A stretch of DNA of 64,000 bases from Nemertoderma westbladi (lineage: Eukaryota > Xenacoelomorpha > Nemertodermatida > Nemertodermatidae): NCBI GenBank assembly GCA_032718475.1, contig JAUCBJ010000566.1, positions 1-64,000 on the forward strand, in the 5' to 3' direction. Under the pieces are notes generated by a model. The model made no database searches, was not told the origin of the DNA, and saw only the letters and a list, made by a program, of their open reading frames with translations. Position 1 is the first letter of the stretch; each line of letters starts with the position of its first letter. The translations under genes and the position numbers were made by a program. Below, piece by piece: positions 17,567-28,962 of this stretch.

Positions 17567-20500
17567 CACTACTACTACTAGGATCGACATGCTGGATTCC
17601 AGCTGCATTTTTAAGAATGCTGTGTCGGCTTATCGACAAAATTGCACCGCCACAACTCCCTATCACCCATGACATTTGCTAGATCATCCGCATCTTCAAG
17701 GCCATTGTCCTTTAAGATGCGTCTCAAGAAAGTCATGGGCTGTCCACCATGCTTATTCACTCCATGATAGTCAACAACAAATATGCACAAGAATGGTGCA
17801 AGTGTGTCTCCCTTCCACAAAGATAACAGCCAGATGCTTGTCTTTCTTTTTTGATAACTCTTCAATTATCCTTCTAAGTGCCAAAATGGGCTCCATGGTC
17901 CCACGACCTTTACAGCCTTTACATTCTGATTTCCACGGAGCTGATGGATCTCTGATGCGATTTAATAGAATTCTATTGTATAGCTTTGCAGCAATCGAGA
18001 TCAATGAGATTCCCCGAAAAGAACCATAGAGTGTTAGGTTGCCCTTCTTGGGAACTGGCACCAACTTATTTGTTTTCATTTCTTGTGGGACTCTTGTTGC
18101 TCGGTACATGTCTGCTATGATGGGATAGATGAGCTTTAAACACTCAGGTATTTTAAAGACCTCAGGGGGAACACCATCTACCCCACTGGCACGATTGGTC
18201 TTAATGCTCTTTGCAGCAGCCTTCACTTTTGCAAAGGAGATATCGCCAATGGGAATATCTGGGAGTACAGACTCAGACACTTTTACTTCTATAAAGTTAT
18301 CAGGCAATACACTGTCATTATTGAGGAGCTTTTCAAAGTGGGCCTTCCAACCATTGAGGCGATCGGCTGGTGATTCAGCCTAAACCTTGGTGGTTGGTTG
18401 GCTTTTTTGACCAGTAAGCAAGTTGATCGAACTCCATGCCTGGGAGGATTGCCTGCTGTCGTCAGCATCACTGATGGCATCAACCTGTTGGTTTATTAGC
18501 TCCTGTAAATTAACAGAGTACTGCCTGTTCAGGGACCTAGGTGCAGCCTTAACTGCATTCTTGGCCAATGTAGTCTGTTTGAGTCGGAACTCTTTCTGCG
18601 CCTTGTAGAGGTCATTTCGGCACTTCTGAATTTTGTTGTCAATCCAGGGGGCCCGTTTCCTGTTTTGAGGGTATACAGGAACTGTTTCTGCAGCTGATAA
18701 CTTAACTGCCTCTGTGAAGGCAGTATAGCCCTCACAGTGATCTGCCGCTTCAAGGCAAGAATCTCATACCTGTTGCTCAGCTGTAGTGTGAAGCTGGATC
18801 TCACACTTGGCTGTTGCAACAGAGAGGACCAGTCATGCCGAGGCAAGGCAGATTTTGTTGTTCTGCTAGCACGCAGACTAAGTCTTACCTTGGCCACAAT
18901 AAGGCAGTGATCACTGGAGAAGGGTCGAAGTGTAAAATGCATTACAGTCTTGTATAGAGCTCCTCTATTTCCTACGAAACAGGATATGGTCTATCAGGGA
19001 CTTGTGACGACTGGGTCCACTATGAGTCCATAGCTTTCCAGTTCGCTTCTTGAACTGGGTTCCAGCCGAAAACAAACCATTTCCAGTGATAAAATCCTGA
19101 AGATGAACGGAATTTCGGTTAACACTATTGCTATAGACCCAGGGCGATGTAGGTGATTGATGCAGACTTGCATTAAGGGGGGGGGGGGGGGGGGGGGGGG
19201 GTATATCCCCCTATGAACATTTTTTTAAAATGGCTGTCAATTACTGTTAAATGATAATATTGCTATTTTGTCATGGTCAACCACTGTATGGAAGGCCAAA
19301 TAGCCTTTATAGTAAAATTTAAAAATGTGCAGCCTCCCCCTAGCGGCTGGCGGCGGAATTAAAGATTTCACTCAAATTGCTACTAGTGCCTCAATTTTGG
19401 TCCAAATTTCTTAAAACCAACTTTTTTGGACTCAACGTGATCGACTCTACAAAAGTTATCTTATAGAATTTTTAATTAGCCAATTTTATTTTAATTAATT
19501 ATCCTATTTTTAATTAAAAATGGCTAATTAGAAAAAATGGTTATACTTATCAAAATTCCATAAGATAGCATTTAAAGAGCTTCCAAAGCTCGTTCGAATG
19601 AGCCATAAACGAAGAAAATTGGTTGAAAAATGACGGAGGAGTAGTAATTTGAAAATGAAAAATGTCATTCCGAGAAAATGCCCTTCAAAGTTTAAACCAT
19701 CCCGCCAAAATTGGCTGTCTGTGTTCTGGTTGGTTAATTATTTCTGGCACGAAGGATGCACACCAACAAGCTAAAATGTTCATTACTGGGGTTTTCGGGG
19801 TCGCTGATTTCAATTCCAATGTCAGTTTTAATTTTTGGTGGAATCTAGACTATCTGTCTGTCTGTCGGTCTTCTGTCTTTCTTACAATTTGACGGACAGA
19901 CCGTCATACGGAAAAACAGTGATAACTCGAGAACTGAAAGAGGTCTCACTAAGCGGTTTTCAGATTTCTAATCCTCATTCAATTCTGCTCTAGGTGAAAT
20001 AAAGGAACATTAATTTGAAGGAAAATTTTACCTTTGGGGGGGGGTATACCCCCCCCCCCCCCCCTTAAAGTCTCCCAGGAATGTTAAGAATGCATGCTGA
20101 TCCACTCCATCAGTAGCAGCTTGTATATTGTGGTAGAAATTTCCCACCTCCTCTACAGGGGCAACACTAGTTGGAGAGTAGCACACAATCAGAACCACCT
20201 TAGGAAACTTCTTAGCCAGTCTTCCAGAACATGAGAATTGGCAACGGATGATGCGGTTAGAGATTTGGTCTATTTTGTCCAATGCTGCATGTGCAGTTGG
20301 ATTCATCAATAGACCAATTCCACCATTGCCAATATCATCTGCTGACGCGAGGGCGAGTCGCTAACCGCCCCCCTTAATCTCATCTCCCCAATCATCATCC
20401 TTAATCAGAACCTCATCAGTCTGTCCATTCTGCATTCGGTGCTCTTGAACACCCACTGCGCTAAGAGAAAGCTTATCTGCGCTAACACTAATCAGCAATA

Positions 20501-20590
20501 AAATATAACCAGATAACAACCTATGCTGATATGCAGCAGTGATGTAATATAATGATATCATGATTACTACTCTCAGATACAATTCAATTT
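17567..20590 (-). pseudogene. long RTE-like LINE copy, deleted and interrupted
   Basis: Read on the minus strand. The endonuclease starts near 20480 (AVGVQEHRMQNG), with GGIGLLMNP at about 20300 and CYSPTSVAPVEE at about 20180. The GDFN block is split by the TTAA element at 19177-20064 and resumes at 19176. SDHCLIVAKVRLSLRAS is near 18900. The RT starts near 18240 (SIKTNRASGVDGVPPEVFK), with VPVPKKGN and FRGISLISIAAKLYNRIL at 17990-18060. At about 17820 a deletion removes the palm and joins LAVIFVE to the C-terminal HGVNKHGGQPMTFLRRIL block and FVDKPTQHS. The 3' end is the (TAG)n tail at 17567-17580. Frameshifts occur at several points. This is the longest copy of the family that also left tails at 7.7, 8.0, 16.7, 26.4, 31.4 and about 36.0 kb. 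Confidence 0.75.
19177..20064. mobile_element. TTAA-flanked non-autonomous element with poly(G)/poly(C) ends
   Basis: 888 bp bounded by TTAA at 19173-19176 and 20065-20068. The left end is a run of G followed by TATATCCCCC; the right end is GGGGGTATACCCC and a run of C, so the ends are inverted repeats dominated by homopolymer G/C. TTAA target duplication is the hallmark of the piggyBac superfamily. It sits inside the GDFN motif of the RTE endonuclease; the codons on either side run on across a single TTAA. There is no ORF of note, so it would need a transposase supplied in trans. The assembled lengths of the homopolymers may be unreliable. Confidence 0.7.
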
Positions 20591-20797
20591 CCCATCACCT
20601 AGAACACCCTTAGTAGGTTATTGGCTTATACATATATAACACATATAGGCCTATGTGAACACGAATGGCAATCATTGCCATTTATTTCCTTGAATATAAT
20701 TCTACACTTGGACAGATTCTTCATTTAGAGGTAAATCCAACACAGATACTTGTGGCACCACCATAATAGAAGAACATGATATTGACATGATTCATAC
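20591..20797. other. short spacer
   Basis: No feature seen. Confidence 0.3.
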
Positions 20798-23528
20798 CCC
20801 AGTCAAAAAGACGCATGCGATCCACATGCGTAGGGCATGCGGGATGTGGATTGGATGCGGAATTCAATTTTTTATAAATTTTAAACATTTTTTAGAAATT
20901 TTAAAAAATGATATAATTCATGTTAAAATCATGAATCTACCATAATTATTCAAATATAATGTCATTTATTGCATTTTATTAATTTAGGTGCAATATTGAA
21001 GTGCGGACTTGTGCATGCGATACGCATGCGGATTGGATGCGTGATTCAAATTTTTATAAATTTTAAAAGTGATATAATTCGCCTTAATATCATAAATCTA
21101 CCATAATTATTATTAAATATCATTTATTTCGTTTTATTAATTTTCGTTCGAAATTGAATTACGGAATAGTTCTCGCAAGGATTGGATGCGTAATTCAATT
21201 TTATAATTCAGTCTGCCTCTTGTATGACGTTATTCTGCCAGTTAACCTGCACCATAATAAATCAACACAGGAGCAGCCTCCTTCACTTCTAAGAAAAATC
21301 GTAATTAGCCTATCTGCCAATGGAAATTCAGGATTTTTAAATTAAGGATTTGGTTGTCTTCTACACAAATCATGGTTTTGGCGGGAAAATCAGGCTGCCA
21401 GCTATTTTACCTCTAGCTTCTCCTGAGCTAGGTCAAATTTACCAGTACTGCAGTACAGCAGTATGCAGTAAGCTATCTGCTCCCTCAGTCCCTACAGCCC
21501 TATTCCTGTATTCTGATATTGTTGTAGGCCAATCCAGGTAATGCCCTAATGCAGTACTGCAGTAAAGCACATGTCTGCATGTAATGGTACCGGCTGGTGG
21601 CTGACCTGTCATCAGGTAAAACTAACATGCAAAATAATAAAATCTGAAAATAGGCCTACCCGGTCTGCCGGTAGCGCGGCACCGCTACCTACCGGTAGGC
21701 CAGACTGGAATTTCTCCGAACAGCCGAATTTACGCGGACAGCAGAAGGGAAGATACGCTGCGTATTTTTGCAATTACTCGGGCAGTCGGAAGCCATGTAA
21801 GTAAATACGCTGCCTGCTGCCTGACTGGCTCGCGGCTCGGCAACTCGGCGTATTCTGCACAATGCTGCAATGTGCAATGTACAGACAGAGACAGATCAGC
21901 AGATGTACGCTACGCCGAAGACTGGAAGACAGAAGATACCGGACTGAAAGCAGGAACTGCTGAACTGAGGAAGGTGAGATGTCAATGACAGACATACAGA
22001 ACAGACAGCCCAGCGTGTAGCCTAGCAGAAGGAGGCTGGAGAGGGAGGACGTAGTGGTGGCGCTCAGACAGTCAGACGGAGGCTGGAGAGGGAGGGCGTG
22101 ATGACGGAGGCGTCGAGGAAATTATTAAGGGAAGGAAAACGAAGATTACACTAATATCTAAAAAAGACATGATCAAGCGACGAAAGCGAATTCGAGTGTA
22201 CAGTTCTGATTAAATAAGGTTAAAATAAAAATGTTTTGTTTGGAGTATTTTGTTCAAGTTCCTAATCCTAATAAAACTATTTTGTAACATTTTTGTTTGT
22301 AACTTGTTTTTATAACGAGCAATAATTGAAAGACCTGTTACTTATTATGTTTTGGTTATAAGATATTGCCATTGTATTCGTTCGATTCCCATTAACTTCA
22401 TTATTTCTTCGTCCAGGTGCAATTTGTGTCGATAGACCCACCACCCCCTCCCTTACCCGTCGCTCATTTTGAGTTCAAATTATTACTGCACATTTGAGGC
22501 TTTGATTCATTAACAGGTATATAACGCTCTCTAACAAACTACAATATGGTAGGGTTTAAACACTACGCCGATATCCGACAGCCGACAACCACTGCCGACA
22601 ACAGCAAATATGAAAATGTAACCTGAGTTTGTGACTCGTTTATTGTTTTTTTAGAATAACCTTCCACTGTAACCTGTTCCTTTCCCTCAATTAATAAATA
22701 ACATTATTAATTCGCTTTAATAATGGTTGTCGGTATAGAGTTTAGACCCAACACAATATGGTGCGAATGCGAAGTGTTAATGTATCACTCTGTGCTTGAA
22801 TTATTATTCAAAATTTCATTTGGACATCTTTAGCGGCAATTTGCGGCCTTCCCAACCAATCAAGATCAGCGCCAAGGAACACTCAACACGGGGGTGGGAA
22901 TGTAGCACAGCACCCCCCTATTTTGGAAATTGTCAAACAAATTTCCAATCCTATCATGTGCATGCGCCGATTTTAATAGAGATTTCAAATCTGCAAGCAG
23001 CTTTCTCATATATTTTCTTAAACTCGAGTTATTAGTCAAAACGTTAGACTTCGAGCTGCACAATATTTACAATTGCATAAGGCCCTTCATCCTATAAAAC
23101 GTAACAAGTGCATGTTGATACACTGTATGTATGACATTCCTACAGTGGAGTTTTACCAAATAGACCGACTGAGAAATGACCAGACATATATTAGACTATA
23201 TATAATATATGCGACCTTTTTAAGATGTGACTTGACGCAAATTGGCAGTAGGAGTGCGAAATGGGCATGGACCTGTGCGGTAAGGGTTTTGCGTGTGGAT
23301 ATTTGTAGTTCTGCATATGGACACGCTTGTTGTCCGCATGCGGACCACATTCGGACACACACGCGGTCCGCATGCAGACTATATTCGGACACACATGCGG
23401 TCCGCATGCGGACACACATGCGGTCCGCATGCGTATCGCACTTTTTCGACCGGACATACGCGCATGCGCTACGCATGCGGTTTTGGTGCATCACCCGCAT
23501 GCGTATCGCATGTGGATTTTTGACTGGG
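20798..23528. mobile_element. candidate DNA element with GCATGC-rich inverted ends
   Basis: The left end begins CCCAGTCAAAAA and passes into CATGCGATCCACATGCG; the right end is the inverse, finishing TTTTTGACTGGG at 23528. Both ends carry arrays of GCATGCG palindromes. A dinucleotide AC flanks each side (20796-20797 and 23529-23530), so a 2-bp target duplication is possible. About 200-bp units repeat near the left end (20820-21010 and 21010-21190, GGATTGGATGCG-type start). I see no transposase. The overlapping frames at the right end are repeat artefacts. The middle (21200-23290) has no recognised gene. Confidence 0.5.
23320..23520. repeat. array of GCATGCGGACC / GGTCCGCATGC palindromes
   Basis: Repeated units of roughly 22-36 bp alternate CATGCGGTCCGCATGCGGAC with ACACA spacers. 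Each unit contains self-complementary TCCGCATGCGGA. They form the subterminal part of the element ending at 23528 and could be transposase-binding repeats or a cruciform-prone block. Confidence 0.65.
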
Positions 23529-24383
23529 ACCTTTGCAATGCAAAGGTTTTCATACCATACCAATGCACAAAGTTTTTCTAATGGTGATGAGGAAGATATT
23601 AAGAGATTGGAGTAAGGGACCACTTTTCAGCAGGATGCATTCTAGAATTTCAAATTCAATATCAAGTCGTCTAATTTCACTAAGTTTGCAAGTCCCATGT
23701 GAGTTTGCTAGAGAACCAGAGGAACGCATGAAATTAACATAAAGAAGGCAACTGAATTTAGACAGTGTTTATTTTAAACAGGTCCAGTTGTAGTACTGAG
23801 CGGAGTGTTGCCAGGTGCATTCTTTAAGCATTTTCTTATATTTACATGTTGCAATTCGTATTTTCTCGGTTGAGGGAATTGAGCATAATTCGATAGTGTT
23901 GAGTGTGGTCAGAAATTGTTTGTTAAATTTGAAAAGTTGTGCTCAAGTAAGTATATATTTGCCCTAATGTTGTCCTATAACATACATATTAGTAAAATTT
24001 GCGTGTCTTCCCATATATTATTAATCACATCTCTGTAAAATAAAGCATGAACGCATTGTTCGCGTCCTTATGAATTATTAACTTTATTTAGCCGTAATTT
24101 AAACGCTGTTTTGCTACCTGTGCGCGATTATATAACCTGGAGAAAACTCCATTGCTCTGGATGAAATTTTAGCTATGTTTGTAACCCTAACTAGAGAGGC
24201 CTAACTTAAGTAAAATACTACTCAAATACATTAAATGAAATAAAAATCACTCTTACATTATATTACATATTTCTCCCATGATCATTCGCATATCGTTATA
24301 TTCGCTTATAATAATATGATTAATCCACTGGAATAGTGAGTAACTGCTTAGTAATTTTCAGAACATTTTCTGAATAAACGTAC
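23529..24383. other. non-coding stretch downstream of host gene
   Basis: AT-rich, no coding signal. It lies directly 3' of the stop codon of the minus-strand fucolectin exon, so part of it may be that gene's 3' UTR. Confidence 0.35.
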
Positions 24384-24584
24384 CTATATCTGTTCAAAGA
24401 CTTCCACCTCATCTATGTTGATGAAATTTGCTCCATGAAAGATAATTGGATATCTTCCAGTCAATCCTTGACATGGTACACTGATGACAAGATCCGAGGA
24501 TGATATTGTGTCACATAGCTGATCAATGTTACTACCAAGCGCACGTAAATAAGCATCATCATTGACATTATTTATAACCAATAT
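24384..24584 (-). CDS. terminal exon, fucolectin-type (F5/8-like) domain C-terminus
   Basis: The minus-strand acceptor AG lies at 24586-24585. The exon then encodes the second half of a fucolectin/tachylectin-4/pentraxin-1 type lectin domain: Cys in QLCDTI, VISVPCQGLTGRYPIIF and the terminal INIDEVEVF strand, ending at TAG (24386-24384). Phase 0 matches the donor of the exon at 25067-25308. A donor-like GTACGT directly after the TAG is noted but would require reading through the stop. The domain binds fucose or other sugars in known families; an extracellular defence or adhesion role here is inference. Confidence 0.7.
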   Translation of the reverse strand: MLVINNVNDDAYLRALGSNIDQLCDTISSSDLVISVPCQGLTGRYPIIFHGANFINIDEVEVFEQI

Positions 24585-25066
24585 CTATAATTAATTAATT
24601 AATATTAATTTTGGTTAACAAATTAATGCGGGTTAATTATCAACCTTTATTTAAATATAATTTAATATTTATTACAAATAAAACAGGAATTTATAATATG
24701 GTGATATTTCACTATTTTAAATTTCCAATATATTTGGATAGTTTCTGGCAATACAAAATTTATAGCCAACATTTTGGAAATGATCAAAAATTTTTGCGAT
24801 ACTGATTGAAATACAATAACAGTACACGTTCATGGGACCTTCGCACACGTCATGTAAGTCTAGACAATGACGACCACGACAACAACAATTACAATGATGA
24901 TGACGAGTTTTACTAACATACCCTTATGATAGCTCACCTGGACTTATGTGGTTTGTCCCAATTTTAAAATCACTGGGTATCTTAATTGTATTACTCATTA
25001 ATCAGAGGGTTAGTTTTTGGCCCTTTTATAATCTCACAAAAGGTACATTCACATTTAAATATTTAC

Positions 25067-25308
25067 CTTCGCACCAATTATTCTGAGCTCCTGTCCTCTT
25101 CTGTTGTAAATTATAATGACATGAATCGACTTTACACTGCCGAGATCCACCCACCACCAGTCAGGAGGAATCCCATCCGAATGGTATCCGCAATCTGATC
25201 CAATCCAAGCTTCAGTCTTTTTGCCATTAGCAGCTAAATTAGCTGTACAATCACCCATTGATGCATCACTACCAGTAGGTTTGTTCACAATATCCAGCTT
25301 TCTTCCAC
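25067..25308 (-). CDS. exon, fucolectin-type domain N-terminus
   Basis: Acceptor AG at 25310-25309, donor GTAAAT from 25066. The exon starts in phase 1 and ends in phase 0, encoding GGRKLDIVNKPTG, a Cys at GDC, the disulphide Cys in SDCGYHSDG, WWWVDLG and IIIYNRRG. These are the core motifs of the fucolectin family. Its phase-1 start is compatible with the phase-1 donors of the EGF exons at 33.7-35.9 kb, so a single secreted or membrane protein with EGF repeats followed by a C-terminal lectin domain is plausible. No frame damage was seen. Confidence 0.75.
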
Positions 25309-25428
25309 CTAATCACAATCAAAATAATAATACCAAATATTTCCTACTATTCTCCTACTTCTACAATTAAATTATTATATATCATCTTGGTGATACAACT
25401 ACCTATAAATATTTTAACTTGATAATAT

Positions 25429-26060
25429 CGTCCCTTTCATTTTGAAACCACCTATATGCCATTTTTGCCGAAATGGAGATTGCTGCATTTCTTTACGTTA
25501 AAATGTATTCTGAATCCGATTAACTCACTTAGAAGGCCATGCTCCCACGTATAACTGAGATATTTATCGTTTCAAAACCACCTATATGCCAGTTTTGCAT
25601 AGACCGCATTATAAAGAAATGTTTTTTTAAAACAACCTATATAACACATTTTACTATTATAAATAGGGTAAGCCCGGGAAAAGTTGATATAAAATTGGAA
25701 ACAACGAATCGAGAAGTAGAATTGTTGTTTATTATGATAGAGGGAGATTTGATTTATATTTTAAAACTTAATAATCAAATTTTTCTTAAGGGTTTTAATG
25801 TTTTTTGAGAAATCATTGTAAAAAATGTAATAAATTTTTTTGAAACAACCTATATTCCAATACATAGTTTCCTACCAAATTTGTGACATAATTCCAATAC
25901 CATATCTATTTTTGTTAAAATCGTTACATTTAATGCATTTAAAAGTAAATAAGACTAAAATCCTGGAATATTTCTTGCAAACAAAATTAGAATCAAAAAT
26001 GCCGTTTTACAGGAAAAGTCAATATTGTCATTTTTAGGTTGTTTGAAAATGAAAGGGACG
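25429..26060. mobile_element. MITE with CGTCCCTTTCATTTT inverted ends
   Basis: The left end CGTCCCTTTCATTTTGAAAC and the right end, read in reverse, CGTCCCTTTCATTTTCAAAC are inverted repeats of about 24 bp. AT dinucleotides flank both sides. The interior repeats CCACCTATATGCC / CAACCTATAT motifs three or four times. There is no ORF. The length of about 630 bp fits a non-autonomous DNA element. Confidence 0.6.
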
Positions 26061-26079
26061 ATGTATGTGGCTGTTTCAG

Positions 26080-26325
26080 GTGGTAAATAGTACCATCCCC
26101 TGAACAACTGTCAAATACTATGATTTGGTTTGGAGGGGCACACACATTGTAAATAATTACATTTGTATGTTTGTAAGATTTGTAAGACTGTGTAAGAAGT
26201 AGAGGAAATCCAGCAGTGCCAGTAAGTAAGTACTTTAGATCAGTAAGATATAGACTTTGCTGATCACTTAGGCGTACTGTCAGAATCACTAGGGGAAGCC
26301 CAAAGGCTCCTCTGCTCATTGGAGC
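26080..26325 (-). pseudogene. possible cysteine-protease-like element fragment
   Basis: The minus strand is open and encodes LKYLLTGTAGFPLLLTQSY ... NVCAPPNQIIVFDS. The last block resembles the strand-Asp motif (VxxFDS) of Ulp1-like proteases carried by several element families. No His or Cys block is seen, so this is a weak call. Confidence 0.25.
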
Positions 26326-26339
26326 ATGTTGCTTCTAGT

Positions 26340-27041
26340 GTTGTTCTTTTTGTAAACAGCTCTTAAAATATGTCTGATTATAAGGGCATAAGCTCTAAAG
26401 ACGGCTTGCTTGAGCATGTAGATGACTTTTTCTACTTGGGATCATGGATCAGAAAGTCATGTGAATACCTTCCGAAAGAGTGAGAGGAAGGCATGGGCAG
26501 CGTTAAAAAGTACGCCAGGATTTGGAAGTCCCATAGAATGAAGGTTATATTATTTATGGCTGTTGTAGTACCAATACTCTTATATGGGAGTCCATGCTGG
26601 GCTCTAACTCCTGAGTACACCAAAAATCTCTGGATGGAACTTTCACAAGAATGCTGCGCCGGGTTCATTGTGTCAAGTACAATGAACACATCTCCAACCA
26701 GTCTATACAACATTGGAGGTGTTCCATTAGTCTCCCCTAGCGTGACACTTGAGTGGAACTGCCTCCACTTTGCAGGACATTGCTTTCGCCGTTAGGACCA
26801 ACCAGTGCATAATCGAGTGCTTTGGCTACCTCATGAAGTGAATAAGCATGGTGGACATCCCATGAATTTCTTGAGACGCATCTTAAAGGACACTGGCCTT
26901 GAAGATGCGGATGATCTAACAAATGCCATGGGTGAGAGGGAGATGTGGCGGCGCAATTCTGTTGACAAGCCGTCACAGCATTCTTAATATATAAGTAATA
27001 TATATATTATGCAGCATGCCGATCGTAGTAGTAGTTGTTGT
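26340..27041 (+). pseudogene. RTE-like LINE 3' fragment
   Basis: A plus-strand copy of the last ~220 codons: VDDFFYLGSWIRKS, AVVVPILLYGSPCWALT, LYNIGGVPLVSPSVTL, FAGHCFRR, then after one frameshift HNRVLWLPHEVNKHGG, FLRRILKDTGLEDADDL and FVDKPAQHS-like VDKPSQHS with a stop at about 26985. An AT-rich 3' UTR and a (GTA)n tail (27024-27041) finish it. It is the only plus-strand copy of this family in the window. Confidence 0.75.
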
Positions 27042-27697
27042 AATAGTGCATCCCACATTGCCATGGCGCAAATTCACGATACTATAAATGCCATCGTTCA
27101 ATGTTGGCAGAAGTTCAGTGACATACTATGATACATGGACACAAATAATGTTCTCACACGCTCCAAATTTTGCTAGGATGGCGACTCATTACAACATAAT
27201 CATTGACATCCTAGATATGTTCAGTAGGGCGGTGCGTTTTTTACTTTTTTTCTATTTCATTGTTCTACCGGTGCACAAAAGTTGCCAAATGGTAAGAAAA
27301 TAAGGCCAAAAAAATTTCTTTCAATTTCGTCTATATCTTCACGGATCCCAAGAGGGTTGAAATTTTGTGCCATCGCGATGCACCATAATGACATTTATAA
27401 CAATATAACACATTGATGAAAGATCAATGACTCAAAAAAGAACTTCCTGCATGCATCAAATGTCATCAAATGGGTCCAAACTTAGTTAGATACCACAATT
27501 TTAATTTTCCGATCAATGGAAGTAGTGTCACAGGCAAATGACCAGAACCTACTCTTTGGCGCAAGTGATGATTATTCTCAATTTTGGTGATGGACAACTT
27601 TTAGTTCTCCTACGGCATTAATATTATGCTCATTAGAACCGCAATGACTGATTTAGTGGGGGTAGACACCATCAAAACAAGCATAGAGCGAATAGAT
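27042..27697. other. non-coding intronic stretch
   Basis: Several short frames but no recognised family or splice-bounded exon. Confidence 0.3.
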
Positions 27698-28157
27698 CTT
27701 GAGATATTGCAGAAAATGCTAAGTACGGCACAAGTCAACATTACCGCCTTGATGATTTATAGACAAATACACAAAAATGTTACTTCTAATTATCTTAAGG
27801 CATCAAAAATATACACATCACTGCAACAAATTGATTTAGTGTATAAAGACAACTTCAAAATTAAAGAGTAGTGATTAATTCACTATAGTTTTTGTACAAA
27901 ATGTGTGGAATGGGTCAACTCAATATCAAGTAGTAATTGGTGGACATAGTCTTGATATTTTGTAAAATAACTCAAGAACTAATGACTCTTCTTATTTTGA
28001 AGGTGTCTTCACCCACTATATCGATCATTTCTGTGATGTGTCTATTCGTGATTCCTTGAGATAATTCAAAATATCATTTTTAGTGTATTTGTCCATATCA
28101 CATCAAGGCGGTAATGTAGACTTGTGTCAGACTTCACATTTTCTGCGATATCTCAAG
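27698..28157. repeat. imperfect foldback, arms about 175 bp
   Basis: 27698-27876 and 27983-28157 are imperfect inverted copies (for example CTTGAGATATTGCAGAAAAT against the inverse of ATTTTCTGCGATATCTCAAG; ACATTACCGCCTTGATG against CATCAAGGCGGTAATGT). The loop is about 105 bp. No clean target duplication was seen. The 81-codon frame at 27626-27871 is one arm and not a gene. Confidence 0.6.
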
Positions 28158-28382
28158 AACTATGAAAATTACAATGAACAATACATTACCCATTACAATG
28201 AAAATTTGACTTTCATAAACTAATTATTAATATCCAATTAGTAATAAATGTACTGCATTTGTTTAAAAATCACAGAGTACTACAACATTTTTCATGTTTA
28301 AGAATATGTTTGATAATAGATACTACCGCGGAAATTGTTGCCATTGAGCATAGACTGAGACTTGAAGTTGAAGTCTAAGTCT

Positions 28383-28650
28383 AAAAGTTAAAAAGGAGTT
28401 GAAAGAGAGTTTAAAAAGAGTTTAAAAAGAGTTAATAAAGAGTTTAAAAAGAGTAGAAAAAGAGTAGAAAAAGAGTTCAAAAACAGTTGAAAAAGGGTTG
28501 AAAAGGAATTGAAATAGAGTTAAAAAACAGTTGAAAAAGAGTTGAAAAAGAGTTGCAAAAGAGTTGCAAAAGAGTTGAAAAAGAGTTGAAAAAGAGTTGA
28601 AATAGAGTTAAAAAAGAGTTGAGAAAGAGTTGAAAATGAGTTGAAAAATT
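28383..28650. repeat. 12-bp minisatellite, AAAGAGTTGAAA units
   Basis: About 22 degenerate copies of a 12-bp unit (AAAGAGTTGAAA with TTTAAA, TAGAAA and TTGCAA variants). Stops occur in every plus-strand frame and there are no unique spacers between units. Confidence 0.85.
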
Positions 28651-28962
28651 CATTCAATTAAATTCACTTTTTTGAATTTAGACTGAAGACTCTTAGACTT
28701 TAGACTTTTTCAAATCTTAGCTTAGCCTTTAGAGCTTAGAATTTATCTAATTTGACTCGACTATTATTGAGTCAATCATAGATTCCCTAATGATTCACTA
28801 ATGTTTGCAAATTTTCAATGAAACGTTGACTCCAACTATTGAGTATGCTGAACTGCTGGGCCTACTGCCGTACGCTTGCTGACTGGCTGACTGGCTGACT
28901 GCTGGTTTACCGATACCGGTACCGGGTGAGTTCTTGAGATTGTTGAGTTTATCTTTATAAGT

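Noticed and set aside
20340-20395. Third TTAA insertion within the RTE endonuclease (TTAA followed by GGGGGG on the minus strand)
   Set aside because: Only about 50 bases of odd sequence and no matching inverted end; could be an excision scar but cannot be supported.
23073-23623. Overlapping open frames of up to 180 aa on both strands
   Set aside because: They arise from the GCATGCGG repeat array, which reads open in several frames as RMRTHMRSAC-like repeats; no family resemblance and no splice context.
28383-28650. CRISPR-like array
   Set aside because: Units are 12 bp, contiguous and degenerate with no unique spacers, and the genome is eukaryotic.
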